From contig NZ_KB849756.1 in the NCBI RefSeq assembly GCF_000368925.1, forward strand, positions 1 through 64,000: a stretch of 64,000 bases of DNA, written 5' to 3'. Of this stretch, positions 43,586 through 53,130 are shown one piece after another. The stretch comes from Acinetobacter bereziniae LMG 1003 = CIP 70.12 (GTDB taxonomy: Bacteria > Pseudomonadota > Gammaproteobacteria > Pseudomonadales > Moraxellaceae). The notes below the pieces were generated by a model, which saw nothing but the letters and a program-made list of their open reading frames with translations, ran no database searches and was not told the origin of the DNA. Numbering within the stretch: position 1 is the first letter of the stretch; the number at the start of each line of letters is the position of its first letter. The position numbers and the translations under genes were made by a program.

Positions 43586-45064
43586 TTATTCAATATACCA
43601 AGCCCACGGTTCAGCGCTGTCATAGCGTGTAATTTGTTTCACTTCTAAATAGTTTTCTAATCCCCAAACACCAAGTTCACGTCCGATCCCACTTTGTTTA
43701 TAACCACCCCAAGGTGCTTCGCTAAATGTGGGTTGAGAACAGTTGATCCAAACGATGCCGGCTCTGAGTTTTCGTGCGACGCGATCACAACGAAGCAAAT
43801 CTTTCGACATGACGGCGCCAGCTAAGCCAAATATCGAATCATTTGCAGATCGAATCGCTTCGTCCTCAGTAAGAAATGAACGAATGCAAACCACTGGACC
43901 AAAAATCTCTTGTGTCCATAAAGCATGATTTTCAGGTACATCAATAAAAATAGTAGGTTCGATGAAATAACCGCTTGAATGTGAATCAGGTCTTTTCCCT
44001 CCAGTTAAGAGATGAATGTTATCGTCTACTCCTTGCTGAATGGCATCTATAACATGTTGATATTGCTTCTTATTGACCAATGGTCCTAGTTTGATTCCTG
44101 TTTCAAAGCCATTGCCAATCTTTATCTTTTTAGTTTCCTCTACTAAACGTTTTAATAATTTTGGATAAATTTCATCTTGAACTAAAACACGAGAGGTCGC
44201 TGAACAGACTTGTCCTTGATTCCAAAAAATACCAAACATGATCCATTCTACAGCTGCCTCTATATCACTATCTTCAAAAACAATAAATGCAGATTTTCCA
44301 CCCAGTTCTAAACTTATATTTTTAATATTTGTAGCAGCAGTACGCATAATTTGCTTGCCCACTGGCACGCTTCCCGTAAAGGCAATCTTATCAATTTTGG
44401 GGTGTTCCGTGAGGTATGGACCAATTTCATGCCCATAGCCCGTTAATATATTGAGAACTCCTTTCGGCAATCCTACTTTTTCAACAATACGACCAAGTTC
44501 AATTGCTGTGAGTGATGTCACTTCAGAGGGTTTTAAAATCACAGTACAGCCTGCTGCCAATGCTGGAGCAATTTTCCACGCTGCCATCAATAATGGATAA
44601 TTCCATGGAATGATTGCGCACACTACACCTACAGGTTCTTTGACCGTTACACAACTAAAACGCTCATCACTCAACGCTATTTCTGTTTGTGCATGCTCAT
44701 CAAATTGCTCTGCTAAATTTGCATAAAACTCAAAACAGCCTGCTGCGTCAGCGATGTCCCACTCTGCTTCTGGATAAGGTTTACCATTATCTCTGACTTC
44801 AAGTGTCGCAATTCTTTTTAAATCTTGGTGTATTTCTTGGGCGATTAATCTCAGATATTGTGCTCTTTGTTTGCCAGATAATTGTGACCAATCAGTGTGA
44901 TCAAATGCTTCTCTTGCAGCTTTTACAGCCAGTTCAGCGTCACTTATTGAAGCACGAGCAATCCGTGCAATTTCCTCTTCAGTACTTGGATCTATACTGC
45001 TAAAAGTTTCGCCCTTGAGCGGTTTAACCCATTGCCCATTGATAAAAAGTTGATCGTAATACAT
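43586..45064 (-). CDS. Aldehyde dehydrogenase, 492 aa
   Basis: The ATG at 45064 has AGGA upstream; a TTG seven codons earlier is discarded. Catalytic residues are N155 (PWNYP), E253 (LELGGKS) and C287 (NQGQVCSATSR). In the hydroxyproline pathway the matching step is alpha-ketoglutaric semialdehyde oxidation to 2-oxoglutarate. The region around E253-C287 looks like betaine/amino-aldehyde dehydrogenases, so a broader or different aldehyde is possible. It lies 21 bp after the D-amino-acid dehydrogenase gene and 11 bp before the epimerase gene. Confidence 0.92.
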   Translation of the reverse strand: MYYDQLFINGQWVKPLKGETFSSIDPSTEEEIARIARASISDAELAVKAAREAFDHTDWSQLSGKQRAQYLRLIAQEIHQDLKRIATLEVRDNGKPYPEAEWDIADAAGCFEFYANLAEQFDEHAQTEIALSDERFSCVTVKEPVGVVCAIIPWNYPLLMAAWKIAPALAAGCTVILKPSEVTSLTAIELGRIVEKVGLPKGVLNILTGYGHEIGPYLTEHPKIDKIAFTGSVPVGKQIMRTAATNIKNISLELGGKSAFIVFEDSDIEAAVEWIMFGIFWNQGQVCSATSRVLVQDEIYPKLLKRLVEETKKIKIGNGFETGIKLGPLVNKKQYQHVIDAIQQGVDDNIHLLTGGKRPDSHSSGYFIEPTIFIDVPENHALWTQEIFGPVVCIRSFLTEDEAIRSANDSIFGLAGAVMSKDLLRCDRVARKLRAGIVWINCSQPTFSEAPWGGYKQSGIGRELGVWGLENYLEVKQITRYDSAEPWAWYIE

Positions 45065-45085
45065 ATCTTTTTTCCTAAAGTTCAA

Positions 45086-46339
45086 TTATGAAAATCGGGT
45101 TGCTTTAAATGGTTCTAAGTTAAAGGTTGATGACTGTTGTAATAATAAGTCTGTCACTAAACGCCCTGTTGTTGCCGCTAATGTTAAACCCAATTGACCA
45201 TGACCAAAAGCCAAAGCAACATTTGAAAAACGTGGACTGATATCAATGATGGGTTTGGTGTCAGGCAAAAAAGGTCGATAGCCAACACCATATTCAACAC
45301 CCTCTAAACCTAATTCAGGGACAAGCTGTTTTGCCTTATTTAAAATAATCTCAGCACGTTTCATATTTGGTTTAGATCCACTCGCTGCAAATTCAATGGT
45401 TCCACCAATTTGTAAGCCTCTGGTCATTGGAGAAAAGCAAAAACCACCAGAGGCATAAATAATCGAGTGCTTAATTTCTACTTTTGGTTGTGGTAATACC
45501 ACTTGATAACCAGCAATACCGAGCAGTGGCGGATTTACACCCAATTGTCTGGAAAACACGCGAGAACCAACTCCAGCAGCGATGACAACATAGTCAGTAT
45601 CTAAAATTTGTGTATTACTGAGGTTAACTTGCTTGATTAGATGATTATTTTCTTTTAATTCAGTCGCTTCAGCTTGAATTCTTTGACCTCCTTTGGCAAT
45701 AAAGCAATTGCTTAGCGCAACAATAAATCCTTTGGTATCTTTAACAGCAGTCCAGTCATTAAACAAAAGTCCATGTTTAAACTTTCCAGCAAAAGTAGGC
45801 TCCAAATCTGTAATTTCTTTTTCGTTTAAAATTTGATGTTTAAAACCAAAATGTTGTCTCAGTTCCAAATATTCTTTTTCATGTTCAATGTCTTGTACAT
45901 CATCAAAAAACTCAAGCACTGGTCGATGACCTAATAGATTTTGATCAGCACAATCCTTTAAAAGCACAGCATAATCGTCATAAACATGCTGAGTCAATGA
46001 TGCGAGTGAACTGGCAATTTCTTCAATTCTAGATGTTCGAGCACAGCTTAAAAATTGTAAAAACCAAGGGATAATTTGTGGAAACGCAGATGGGCGAAGT
46101 GCAAGAGGACCTTGTTGGTCAAGTAACCAGTACGGAATTTTTTTCAAAATACCTTTTTTTGAAAGTGGAATAATTTCACTGACTGCCATTTGCCCACAGC
46201 TCCATTTGGCTGTACTTTCGCCTGCCTCAGATGGATCGATAACCGTCACATTTAGCCCTTTCTTTTGTAAAAAAAGTGCGCAGCATATGCCTACGATTCC
46301 ACCACCAATCACCACTGCTGTTTTGGTATTTTCTTTCAT
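45086..46339 (-). CDS. FAD-dependent D-amino acid (D-hydroxyproline) dehydrogenase, 417 aa
   Basis: The Rossmann loop VVIGGGIVGICCALFLQKKG (about residues 9-28) and the DadA/DAO pattern of the C-terminus (GVEYGVGYRPFLPDTKPIID, GHGQLGLTLAATTG) are clear. In this gene set it would oxidise cis-4-hydroxy-D-proline to pyrroline-4-hydroxy-2-carboxylate at the membrane. It is preceded by the deaminase gene (124 bp gap). The fold is certain; the substrate is inferred. Confidence 0.9.
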   Translation of the reverse strand: MKENTKTAVVIGGGIVGICCALFLQKKGLNVTVIDPSEAGESTAKWSCGQMAVSEIIPLSKKGILKKIPYWLLDQQGPLALRPSAFPQIIPWFLQFLSCARTSRIEEIASSLASLTQHVYDDYAVLLKDCADQNLLGHRPVLEFFDDVQDIEHEKEYLELRQHFGFKHQILNEKEITDLEPTFAGKFKHGLLFNDWTAVKDTKGFIVALSNCFIAKGGQRIQAEATELKENNHLIKQVNLSNTQILDTDYVVIAAGVGSRVFSRQLGVNPPLLGIAGYQVVLPQPKVEIKHSIIYASGGFCFSPMTRGLQIGGTIEFAASGSKPNMKRAEIILNKAKQLVPELGLEGVEYGVGYRPFLPDTKPIIDISPRFSNVALAFGHGQLGLTLAATTGRLVTDLLLQQSSTFNLEPFKATRFS

Positions 46340-46463
46340 AGATCACATTCCATTGATGAGCATGAAACTTCTTATATATCAATAAGCTACAAGCATTTTA
46401 TTTTTTATTTGAAGTACATTCCAATACTATTTTGATTGAAGCTATTCGATTTGGTTTAGAGAT

Positions 46464-47336
46464 TTATTTCATCTGATCAAATGCGTGTTTAAATTCCGCC
46501 TTTTCAGTATCTGTTAATGGTAATAATGGCATTCGGGCATTTCCCACTTCAAATCCAGCTAGCTGACAACCATATTTTACTTTTTGAATAAATTTTCCTG
46601 ATTCCATGAGGGACATAATCGGGAACAATTGTCGCATAACATCTTGAGCTCCACGAATATCACCAGTGTTGTATTTATTCATCATTGTCGTGACTTTATC
46701 AGGAAAACAATTTGCTGGACCACAAATCCAACTCGAAGCACCCCACAAGAAAAAGTCTAAAGCTTGGTCATCAGAACCACATGAAAGTTGATAGTGATCT
46801 TTATATTTTTCACCAATTTCAATCGCACGTAGCAAATTACCACTACTCTCTTTAATACCTATAACACGTGGATGGTCTTTAAATGCCTCTAGTACCAGAT
46901 AACCAATCTCTACATTGGTACGTATCGGATAGTTATATAAAATCAAATTAATTTGAGGGAAAGTCTCTAAAATTGTATTGTAATGGGCAATCAATTCTTC
47001 TTGTGATGGTAAAGCATAATATGGCGGTGCAATCAGTAAGTTGGTGTATCCCATCTCCACTGCCTGTTGAACCTGTTCTAATACTTCACGTGTACATGAC
47101 CCATTCGCGCCTGCGATCAGAACACCTTTATCTTTTACGGTTTCTTTGACAACTTTTAAGATTTGACGACGTTCATGATTAGTCAGTGCATAATACTCAC
47201 CTGTTGAGCCTAGTATGACAAAACCTTGCACCCCTGCATCTAATTGATATTCGAGCATATCAACCAAGATTTTATAATTGACTTGGTTGGTGTCATCAAA
47301 TGGGGTGATCAGTGCAGGAAGGATACCTTGTAGCAT
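46464..47336 (-). CDS. DapA-family pyrroline-4-hydroxy-2-carboxylate deaminase, 290 aa
   Basis: The ATG at 47336 has GGAG upstream and gives MLQGILPALITPF, the usual family start. Lyase residues are visible: GSTGEYYAL (43-51), the tyrosine in LYNYP and the Schiff-base lysine in VIGIKESSG (K162). In hydroxyproline degradation the family member deaminates to alpha-ketoglutaric semialdehyde. It is the first gene of the minus-strand operon, directly after the GntR operator at 47455. Confidence 0.88.
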   Translation of the reverse strand: MLQGILPALITPFDDTNQVNYKILVDMLEYQLDAGVQGFVILGSTGEYYALTNHERRQILKVVKETVKDKGVLIAGANGSCTREVLEQVQQAVEMGYTNLLIAPPYYALPSQEELIAHYNTILETFPQINLILYNYPIRTNVEIGYLVLEAFKDHPRVIGIKESSGNLLRAIEIGEKYKDHYQLSCGSDDQALDFFLWGASSWICGPANCFPDKVTTMMNKYNTGDIRGAQDVMRQLFPIMSLMESGKFIQKVKYGCQLAGFEVGNARMPLLPLTDTEKAEFKHAFDQMK

Positions 47337-47454
47337 ATTAAAATTCTCCAATAAAAATATTTTCGTCCCATTCATTCAAATTTTCATTGAACAATAATTC
47401 TATATATCAATGATTAAGTTGAAATTATTGCTGAATGATTTTAAATCACAATTA

Positions 47455-47481
47455 ATTGTGTACAATATTGCATACATTAAA
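47455..47481. promoter_or_regulatory. GntR operator copy 2, before the deaminase gene
   Basis: The 27-bp block is identical to 41618-41644 although the flanks differ. It lies 119 bp upstream of the deaminase ATG, in the 355-bp divergent gap (47376-47730), which otherwise is AT-rich. Confidence 0.8.
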
Positions 47482-47672
47482 CATTATATTTAATTATTTG
47501 AGATGTCAATGCTTAGAAAAAACTCAAAAACAAAGAAAATATTTAATATTTTTCAAATATTTATACTTATTTTTATTATCATTTTAGAAAATATCTTTTT
47601 TTATTTTTTTCTAATTTTTTTAGCATGAATAAAAATTCAGATGGATTGACAGTTGATTAAAGTCAATATACA

Positions 47673-47697
47673 TTGCATACAATAATGTATACATTAT
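47673..47697. promoter_or_regulatory. GntR operator variant before the SDR genes
   Basis: TTGCATACAATAATGTATAC and the following ACATTA contain the same TTGCATAC and ATAC elements as copies 1 and 2, plus a perfect TGTATACA palindrome (47686-47693). It lies 34 bp before the first SDR start and ties the SDR pair to the hydroxyproline regulator. Confidence 0.65.
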
Positions 47698-47730
47698 TAG
47701 AATTACTAGCTTATATCAAGGAAAAAAGAA

Positions 47731-48486
47731 ATGTCTCAGTTTAATCATAAGACAGTGCTTGTGACTGGCGCAGGTGGAGGTATAGGCTCTGCGACTGCAC
47801 AGCGTTTCGCACAAATGGGCGCAACAGTAATTGTGGCAGATATTATTAATACGGCTGCTGAGAAAACTGCTCAAGCGATCAATCTTCAAGGAGGAAAAGC
47901 TGAAGTTGTAGCTTTTGATTTAACCTCAAAAGATGCTTGCCAACAAGCCATTGAAAAAATTGAAGAACGTTACCAACATATTGATATATTGGTGAATAAT
48001 GCTGGTGCCATGCGTAGAGGTGAATTACTTCATCTCAGCGAAAAGGATTGGCTTTTAAGTCTGGATGTTAATCTCAACGCCTTATTTTATTTATGCCAAG
48101 CAGCATTACCTAAAATGATCGCATCTGGTGGCGGATCTATTGTGAATACTGCATCCCAATGGGGAGTCACCCCTGCTTCTGGTCATATTGCTTATAATGT
48201 CAGTAAAGCGGCGGTAGTTGCTTTTACCAAAAGTCTTGCACGAGATTATGCGCCACAAAAAATACGGGTAAATGCGGTTTGTCCTGGTGAAATACATACA
48301 CCTATGCTGGAAAAAGGGATTGCAGAGAAAGGTAAAACGATTAGCGATTTGGAAAAGCTAATCCCATTCGGTCGTATAGGTCGACCAGAAGAAGTCGCTG
48401 CATTAATCACCTTTCTCGCATCTTCTGATGCCGAATTCATTTGTGGTGCATGTGTTGAAATCACTGGTGCTCAAGCTGTGACATAG
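47731..48486 (+). CDS. SDR-family oxidoreductase, 251 aa
   Basis: It is a classical SDR: TGAGGGIGSATA cofactor loop, VNNAGAM, catalytic serine in NTASQWG and Tyr-Lys in YNVSK. AAGGAAAA precedes the ATG. It forms a two-gene unit with the next SDR (9 bp gap) and faces the deaminase operon across shared operators. Known 4-hydroxyproline pathways need no SDR, so it may handle another isomer, another sugar-like acid or a side product. Confidence 0.92.
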   Translation: MSQFNHKTVLVTGAGGGIGSATAQRFAQMGATVIVADIINTAAEKTAQAINLQGGKAEVVAFDLTSKDACQQAIEKIEERYQHIDILVNNAGAMRRGELLHLSEKDWLLSLDVNLNALFYLCQAALPKMIASGGGSIVNTASQWGVTPASGHIAYNVSKAAVVAFTKSLARDYAPQKIRVNAVCPGEIHTPMLEKGIAEKGKTISDLEKLIPFGRIGRPEEVAALITFLASSDAEFICGACVEITGAQAVT

Positions 48487-48495
48487 GATAAAACC

Positions 48496-49257
48496 ATGAA
48501 CAAGAATTTAGGATTAATTCAAGATTTGCAAGATAAGGTCATTTTTGTCACTGGAAGTTCACGTGGGATTGGTTTGGAGACTGCACGACTTTTATTACAA
48601 AGAGGTGCAAAAGTTATTATGCATGCGCGTAGTTCTGTAATGTTTTTTAATGATATGGCAAATCAATTTGGCAATAATGTGTCTTGGGTTACTGGTGATT
48701 TGAGTAATTTGAATTGTATAGAACAAATTTGGCAAAACGTTCTTGAATGTTATGGACATGTTGATGTTTTAGTCAATAATGCAGGAGCTTGGTTAGCCTC
48801 TGATATTTCTACGACAAAAACGTGGCAAGAAGGTTGGGCAAATAATATTGCTATCAATCTTACAGCGCCAGCAGAATTATGCAGACTGGCATTGCTGCAT
48901 TTTAAGCAATGTCATGGAGGGATCATTATAAATATAACCAGTCGTTCAGCCCATCGTGGAGATGATGCAAATCATTTAGCATATGGCGCGGCAAAAGGTG
49001 GTTTACTGGCTTTAACAAAAGGAATTGCACGTGGCTACGGGCATCACAATATTCTTGCTTATGCGATTGCTCCAGGATGGGTTGCAACAGATTTAGCTAA
49101 AGGAGAAATTGAAGATACAGTGCTAAAAAAATTGCCCTTAGGTGAAATTACGCCTGCGAGTGATGTTGCCGAAATGATTGCTTTCCTTGCAACAGGACGC
49201 TCCCGTCATAGTACTGGTGCGACAATTGACATTACAGGCGCAGATTACGTCCGTTAA
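48496..49257 (+). CDS. SDR-family oxidoreductase, 253 aa
   Basis: This is another SDR, with TGSSRGIGLETA, VNNAGAW, the catalytic serine in NITSRS and Tyr-Lys in YGAAK. Its sequence is well apart from that of its neighbour, so the pair is not a recent duplication. The two could act in sequence on one substrate. A hairpin terminator at 49329-49356 closes the unit. Confidence 0.9.
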   Translation: MNKNLGLIQDLQDKVIFVTGSSRGIGLETARLLLQRGAKVIMHARSSVMFFNDMANQFGNNVSWVTGDLSNLNCIEQIWQNVLECYGHVDVLVNNAGAWLASDISTTKTWQEGWANNIAINLTAPAELCRLALLHFKQCHGGIIINITSRSAHRGDDANHLAYGAAKGGLLALTKGIARGYGHHNILAYAIAPGWVATDLAKGEIEDTVLKKLPLGEITPASDVAEMIAFLATGRSRHSTGATIDITGADYVR

Positions 49258-49328
49258 AAACTTAATAGAATAAGCGAACATAAATTCAATAAAATTAATT
49301 GTGTATCTAGTTCGTAGATGAGATTATT

Positions 49329-49356
49329 CAGCCTTATAAGCTTATTGATAAGGCTG
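49329..49356 (+). terminator. Terminator after the SDR pair
   Basis: CAGCCTTAT (49329-49337) pairs perfectly with ATAAGGCTG (49348-49356). It lies 72 bp after the second SDR stop. Confidence 0.65.
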
Positions 49357-49710
49357 AACTAAGATCATCAACTGAATTAAACTAACCGAGAGTAATACCA
49401 TGTTTGTGCTAAAACCTTATTACAGTCCATCATTGGCTCTTTACACGATATGAACAGACCAAATCACCTAATTAAATCCATGTTAAAAATAAGGCTGTGT
49501 ATGGATATTACAATATTTTCAATCATTTAGTGTTCATTCTTTAACAAAAATTCTGCTTTTTCATTTATAAATATAAAAAAATAAATTCGTTATTTGCCCT
49601 ATTCAAGACAGAATGAAACAAACTGAATATCTTTGATAAAAGCGTGACTTATCAATAAATAACTGACTTTATAATTCACATATAAATAATAAGGATAATG
49701 ATTTATATAA

Positions 49711-49729
49711 TTTAATGAGAATCATTATT
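49711..49729 (+). promoter_or_regulatory. Fur box before the TonB receptor gene
   Basis: TTTAATGAGAATCATTATT matches 15 of 19 positions of the Fur consensus. GATAATGAT at about 49693-49701 adds a further half site. It lies about 120 bp before the receptor start, so iron repression is expected. The rest of the 589-bp gap (49258-49846) shows only the terminator. Confidence 0.8.
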
Positions 49730-49846
49730 GATAATTAATATTTCACATGTTAACTTTTGTAACGCTTTAATCTGAGTCATAGAGCTTGAAGCAAAAGGAA
49801 GACAGAAAATCTGATCGCGCGCATTTTTTATTATGGAATTTATCTT

Positions 49847-52030
49847 ATGTACAACCCCTCTCCCATGCGACATGCATTCAAAGTACATCCTCTTGTACTT
49901 TCTATGGCTTTAACTATTCCGACACTTGTTTATGCTGAAGAAAATACCGAAACAGTCGCTTTACCGACCATCAAGGTAGAAGCGGAAAGCCAACACCCTT
50001 CGATCACAGAAGGCACTCAAAGTTATACTGCAAAAAGTACAAGTACAGCCACTAAATTAAATTTGTCTCTTCGTGAAACACCTCAATCAGTCAAAGTCTT
50101 AACACGAGAATACTTAGATGACCGAAATATCGATTCATTTCAGGATTTAATGAATACAATTACAGGTGTCTCCACTTCTCGTACCGATGAACGTCAATCC
50201 GTTTATGCACGTGGCTTTCAGGTGGATTACTACTTAATCGACGGGATGCCGAGTACCACTAACTTAGGTGCTGGTGACCTTGATTTGGATATTTACGATC
50301 GCGTTGAAGTGATTAAAGGGGCAAATGGACTGACTACAGGTGCTGGTAACCCTGCAATGGGACTCAATATGGTACGTAAACATGCCAATGCCAAAGAGTT
50401 GACAGGTAATCTGAGTACATCATTTGGATCTTGGGATTCATGGAGTAGTTCTGCGGACATTTCAACTCCGCTCAATGAAGATGGCTCACTGCGTGGACGT
50501 ATGTTTGTCAAACATTCAGATGAAAAGTCATTTATGGATGATTATGAAAAAGAACGTAATGTATTTTACGGTGCGATTGATTATGACTTAACTGATAAAA
50601 CCAGTATGTCACTGGGAGCAACCTATCAAGAGTTGCAACGCGATGGGATTCGCTGGGGAGGTACTCCAGCATTTTATACGGATGGAAGTCGCACTAACTT
50701 TGACCGAAGCTTAACGGTAAGTGCACCTTGGACTTTTTGGGATGTTAATACCACGGCTGTATTTGCCAATTTAAAGCAAAATTTATTCAACGATGTGAAT
50801 TTAAATGTGGCGTATACCTTCCGTAAAGAAGACGCAAATACCCAGCTGCTTTATACGGGTGGAAAAGTCGATAAAGCAACCAATACCAGCCCTTTAAAAA
50901 ATTCAGATGGTAGTGACAATGTTTCAGTCTATGGCTCTGAAACAAGAAATGAAGAAAACAATATTGATCTTTTCATCAATGCGCCTTTTACATTGTTCAA
51001 TCGCCCACAAGAAATTATTATCGGTGGCTCATGGAACAAAAATGAAAAAACCAAGGATATATTTGGTGGCTCAAATGCCAATAAAGAGATAGAAAAATAT
51101 TTAGGTGGACCACTTAATTATAACAATATGGCACAGCCCCTACTCCGATCAGTAGTATTAAATGGGGTCAATGTCCTGAATGAAACCACCCAAAGCTCCG
51201 CATATATTTCTGGTAAATTTCAAATTCTTGATCCTCTAAAAGTGATTGCAGGGACGCGTTTATCAAATTGGAAATATGAATCTGCAAATGGTGTGGGCAA
51301 TCGCGAATTTAACAACGAGGTAACACCTTATATTGGTGCTATTTATGATTTTGCCAAAGATCACTCTGTTTATGTCAGCTATACAGACATTTTTAAACCA
51401 CAAAGCCGTAAAGATGTGAATGATCAATACTTAGACCCAGCCCAAGGTAAGAACTACGAAGCTGGTTTAAAAAGTGAATGGTTTGGAGGTCGTTTAAATA
51501 CCGCTTTATCACTATTTCGTATTCAACAATCAAATTTTGCTGAAGCAATAACAGGACAATTTATTGTACGTAATGGTCAGCTTACAAATGAACAAGCTTA
51601 TCGTGGTGTAGATGGGGTTGAAAGTAAAGGTTTTGAGTTCGAAGCAGATGGTGAAATTAATGATCATTGGGGAATAAACTTTGGTATTGCTAATTTTGAA
51701 GCAAAAGATGCTAAAGGCGTTAAAGTAAACACTACAAATTCACGTACGACCTCGAATCTATTTGTAAAATATAAATTAGATCAGTGGAGCGCTGGACTTG
51801 GCTTAAATTACAAAAGCAAATACTACACTGGCACTGGAAGCACACGTATAGATCAAGATGCTTTCGTACTCGCGGGTGCAATGCTGGGCTATCAAGTCGA
51901 TAAAAATATTAAACTTCAGTTGAATGTTGAAAATATTTTTGACAAAAAATATTATGAAGGTATTGGTGCTAATTCTATGAACTGGGGAACACCAAGAAAT
52001 GCAACGCTAAGTGTTCGTTATAATTTCTAA
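49847..52030 (+). CDS. TonB-dependent siderophore receptor, 727 aa
   Basis: A signal peptide (ending about TLVYAEE, residue 32) is followed by a TonB-box-like region, the plug domain (SLRETPQSVKVLTREYLDDR, RGFQVDYYLIDGMP, DRVEVIKGANGL) and a beta-barrel ending in SVRYNF. The FpvA/FhuE-type siderophore receptor pattern fits hydroxamate or mixed siderophores. The Fur box upstream supports iron control. It stands alone, with no siderophore synthesis genes nearby, so it may use foreign siderophores. Confidence 0.93.
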   Translation: MYNPSPMRHAFKVHPLVLSMALTIPTLVYAEENTETVALPTIKVEAESQHPSITEGTQSYTAKSTSTATKLNLSLRETPQSVKVLTREYLDDRNIDSFQDLMNTITGVSTSRTDERQSVYARGFQVDYYLIDGMPSTTNLGAGDLDLDIYDRVEVIKGANGLTTGAGNPAMGLNMVRKHANAKELTGNLSTSFGSWDSWSSSADISTPLNEDGSLRGRMFVKHSDEKSFMDDYEKERNVFYGAIDYDLTDKTSMSLGATYQELQRDGIRWGGTPAFYTDGSRTNFDRSLTVSAPWTFWDVNTTAVFANLKQNLFNDVNLNVAYTFRKEDANTQLLYTGGKVDKATNTSPLKNSDGSDNVSVYGSETRNEENNIDLFINAPFTLFNRPQEIIIGGSWNKNEKTKDIFGGSNANKEIEKYLGGPLNYNNMAQPLLRSVVLNGVNVLNETTQSSAYISGKFQILDPLKVIAGTRLSNWKYESANGVGNREFNNEVTPYIGAIYDFAKDHSVYVSYTDIFKPQSRKDVNDQYLDPAQGKNYEAGLKSEWFGGRLNTALSLFRIQQSNFAEAITGQFIVRNGQLTNEQAYRGVDGVESKGFEFEADGEINDHWGINFGIANFEAKDAKGVKVNTTNSRTTSNLFVKYKLDQWSAGLGLNYKSKYYTGTGSTRIDQDAFVLAGAMLGYQVDKNIKLQLNVENIFDKKYYEGIGANSMNWGTPRNATLSVRYNF

Positions 52031-52056
52031 TCCCACTCATATTTAATTTTCTTTTT

Positions 52057-52086
52057 AAAAACCTTCTAATCGTTTAGAGGGTTTTT
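52057..52086 (+). terminator. Intrinsic terminator after the TonB receptor gene
   Basis: AAAAACC-TTCTAA (52057-52069) pairs with the segment ending TTTAGAGGGTTTTT (52073-52086), with a U-rich 3' side. It closes the receptor transcript. Confidence 0.7.
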
Positions 52087-52186
52087 CTCATCTTAAATGA
52101 CTTAATAGTTATGTATGAGCTGTTTAAAAGCCACTATATAATCAATTTGTTGAAAATCCCATTTAGCAAACCGTCTGATCTATACT

Positions 52187-53080
52187 TTAGAGTAATTGAA
52201 AAAGTTGTTGTAGTGTTTGGATAAACCAAGTTCGTGCATCCAAATCATCTCGATGATTGTACCAATTTACGCTGACATTAAAGGGTTTGACTGAAAATGG
52301 TAATTCAAAAATATTTACATCACTATTTCGCTCATACACTTTTGCAGCACGTGAAGGCAAAGTCACCAATAATTCAGAACTGTTCACCACATCTTGCAAT
52401 ACACTAAAATGAGGAAGTTCTAGCATAATTTTTCTTTTTAATCCCAATTCTTTAAGCTTCTGATCAATTTCAATATGCCCTGTTGAAGATTTAATAGCCG
52501 CGTGTTTTTCTTGTAAATACTGCTCTAAACTCAGTTGCTCCCTAATCCGTGGATGGTTTTTGTCAGCAATGCACATATAGCGTTCTTCAAATAAGTTGCG
52601 AGATTCTATTTTTGGCATGACGGTATAGCTGCTATTAAATACAGCCGCATCTAAAAAACCCTCAACTAGCCATTCCTCGACTTTATCAGACTGAATTTCT
52701 TCAATTTCTATTTTAATAAATGGTGCTTCTTGTGCCAGATGTTGAATCAATGATGGTAAAAGGCAAAATTCTCCTAAGTCTGATAGCCCTAAACGAAAGA
52801 CTCGTGTGGATGTTTTGGGATCAAATCGTTGTGAAGCGATAATTGCAATTTCAATATCAGAAATCGCCTGCCTAAAACTGGGATATAAACTTTGCGCAAG
52901 TTTGGTGGGTTTTACGCCAAATTTATCTCGCTCAAAGAGTGGATCGTTTAAAGATTTGCGTAAACGGTTCAAATTATAGGTGACTGAAGGCTGACTCAAA
53001 TTCAGTCGTTCAGCCGCATGACTGATATTTTTAGTTTCAAAAATAATGACAAACACTTTGATAAGACTTAGATCAATCAA
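52187..53080 (-). CDS. LysR-family regulator (SalR-like), 297 aa
   Basis: The HTH is in TKNISHAAERLNLSQPSVTY and NLNRLRKSLNDPLFERD (about residues 15-50), followed by the LysR substrate domain. The likely start is a TTG at 53080, since GAGAGA sits 6 nt upstream and no good ATG is near. It is the third gene of the hydroxylase-transporter-regulator set, so it probably senses salicylate or a similar aromatic acid. Confidence 0.9.
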   Translation of the reverse strand: MIDLSLIKVFVIIFETKNISHAAERLNLSQPSVTYNLNRLRKSLNDPLFERDKFGVKPTKLAQSLYPSFRQAISDIEIAIIASQRFDPKTSTRVFRLGLSDLGEFCLLPSLIQHLAQEAPFIKIEIEEIQSDKVEEWLVEGFLDAAVFNSSYTVMPKIESRNLFEERYMCIADKNHPRIREQLSLEQYLQEKHAAIKSSTGHIEIDQKLKELGLKRKIMLELPHFSVLQDVVNSSELLVTLPSRAAKVYERNSDVNIFELPFSVKPFNVSVNWYNHRDDLDARTWFIQTLQQLFQLL

Positions 53081-53130
53081 TTTTAATCTCTCGATTCAAT
53101 GAGGAAGGTTTTACCTTCCCCAATCTAGCT

